From Methylococcaceae bacterium (GTDB lineage Bacteria > Pseudomonadota > Gammaproteobacteria > Methylococcales > Methylomonadaceae), in contig WTBX01000066.1 in assembly GCA_013138855.1 (NCBI GenBank), positions 1 through 5,020 on the forward strand: a stretch of DNA of 5,020 nt, written 5' to 3'. Below the pieces are notes generated by a model. It worked only from the letters and a program-made list of their open reading frames with translations. It was not told the origin of the DNA and did no database searches. A program made the translations under genes and the position numbers. This document shows, in pieces, positions 4,334 through 5,020 of the stretch; within the stretch, counting starts at the first letter, position 1, and every line of letters starts with the position of its first letter.

Positions 4334-5020
4334 ATGAATCCGCATAATTATATCCGTTGGTTTAAAGAATTAACGATTAATGATGTGCCATTAGTCGGAG
4401 GCAAAAATGCTTCGCTAGGTGAAATGTACAGTAACTTAGAAACCGAAGGTATTAAAGTCCCTAATGGCTTTGCCATCACCGCTGAGGCATATCATTATTT
4501 ATTAGATGAATCCCAAGCTTTAAATAAATTACATACCGCTTTAGACGCGCTAGATCACGATGATTTAAACGATTTAGCCAGACGCGCCAGACAAGCCCGC
4601 GAAATTATTTACGCTGCACCGATTCCTATTGAATTGGAAAAACAAATCCTCGCAGCATTCTCCAAACTGCAACAACAATATGGCGAAGACTTAACGGTTG
4701 CCGTTCGCAGCTCCGCTACCGCCGAAGACTTACCTACTGCAAGTTTTGCAGGTCAACAAGATACCTATCTCAATATTCACGGTGGTAACGCGCTACTCGA
4801 AGCTTGCAAACGCTGTTTTGCCAGTTTATTCACTGATAGAGCAATTCATTATCGCATTCTCCAAGGCTTTGACCATTTCAAAATCGGCTTATCCATTGGC
4901 ATTATGAAAATGGTACGCTCAGATTTGGCCGCTAGTGGCGTAATGTTTTCCCTAGATACCGAATCAGGTTTTCAAGATGTCGTCTTTATCACAGGCGCGT
5001 ATGGCTTAGGAGAAAATGTC
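4334..5020 (+). CDS. ppsA: Phosphoenolpyruvate synthase, N-terminal part
   Basis: PEP synthase (pyruvate, water dikinase) makes PEP from pyruvate and ATP, releasing AMP and phosphate, and feeds gluconeogenesis in the cytoplasm. The 229 codons visible are open to the right edge; the family runs to about 790 residues, so roughly 70% lies outside, including the phosphohistidine and PEP-binding domains. What is seen is the ATP-grasp-like PPDK N-terminal domain: VPLVGGKNASLGEM (18-31, with K24), VPNGFAITAEAY (42-53), VAVRSSATAEDLPTASFAGQQDTYLN (122-147, with R125), the CFASLFTDRAIHYR helix (161-174) and GAYGLGENV at the edge (221-229). The start is supported by the GGAGG site. No frameshift is seen. 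The repeat at 4138-4240 separates it from the hydrolase, so it is probably its own transcription unit. Confidence 0.95.
   Translation, partial: MNPHNYIRWFKELTINDVPLVGGKNASLGEMYSNLETEGIKVPNGFAITAEAYHYLLDESQALNKLHTALDALDHDDLNDLARRARQAREIIYAAPIPIELEKQILAAFSKLQQQYGEDLTVAVRSSATAEDLPTASFAGQQDTYLNIHGGNALLEACKRCFASLFTDRAIHYRILQGFDHFKIGLSIGIMKMVRSDLAASGVMFSLDTESGFQDVVFITGAYGLGENV

Overview
The window looks like chromosomal DNA from an AT-rich gammaproteobacterium. Full-length CysG aligns with the enteric enzyme without gaps through its N-terminal region, and PEP synthase, a TusA-family protein and a YqaA-type membrane protein fit the same group. The dense short palindromic repeats, the AT-rich spacers and the pairing of siroheme and sulfur-carrier genes would suit a Thiotrichales/Beggiatoa-like sulfur oxidiser. 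That placement is inference only; nothing here is diagnostic.

Layout. Positions 1-472 hold no convincing gene but are packed with repeats: a CACGAAA-type repeat (108-134), an inverted pair of 47-nt hairpins (164-287), and a 146-bp element bounded by 12-bp inverted repeats around a nested palindrome (297-442). Three genes then lie on the minus strand, given here in transcription order: cysG (3169-1787, siroheme synthase), a periplasmic monoheme cytochrome c (1518-1183) and a YqaA/DedA-type membrane protein (1054-473). Sizeable gaps separate them: 268 bp with a possible promoter and dyad before the cytochrome gene, and 128 bp with a terminator-like hairpin and an FNR-like palindrome before yqaA. 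Divergent from cysG is a tight plus-strand pair, a TusA-family sulfur carrier (3239-3469) and an alpha/beta hydrolase (3475-4134). A long inverted repeat (4138-4240) separates these from the start of ppsA (4334 to the right edge, incomplete).

How the genes fit together. CysG makes siroheme, the cofactor of sulfite and nitrite reductases, and TusA-family proteins carry persulfide sulfur. Their divergent arrangement over about 70 bp is suggestive of sulfur metabolism, but no sulfite reductase is in view. The cytochrome, the hydrolase and PEP synthase have no evident functional link to them.

The protein-coding content is ordinary and I see no new multi-gene system. The more interesting signals are non-coding: the hairpin pair whose sequence differences are almost all compensatory, the CTTTAG-centred palindromes that share one design at two loci with different stem sequences, and a perfect TTGAT-N4-ATCAA palindrome placed where an FNR-type activator would sit for a possibly leaderless yqaA transcript.
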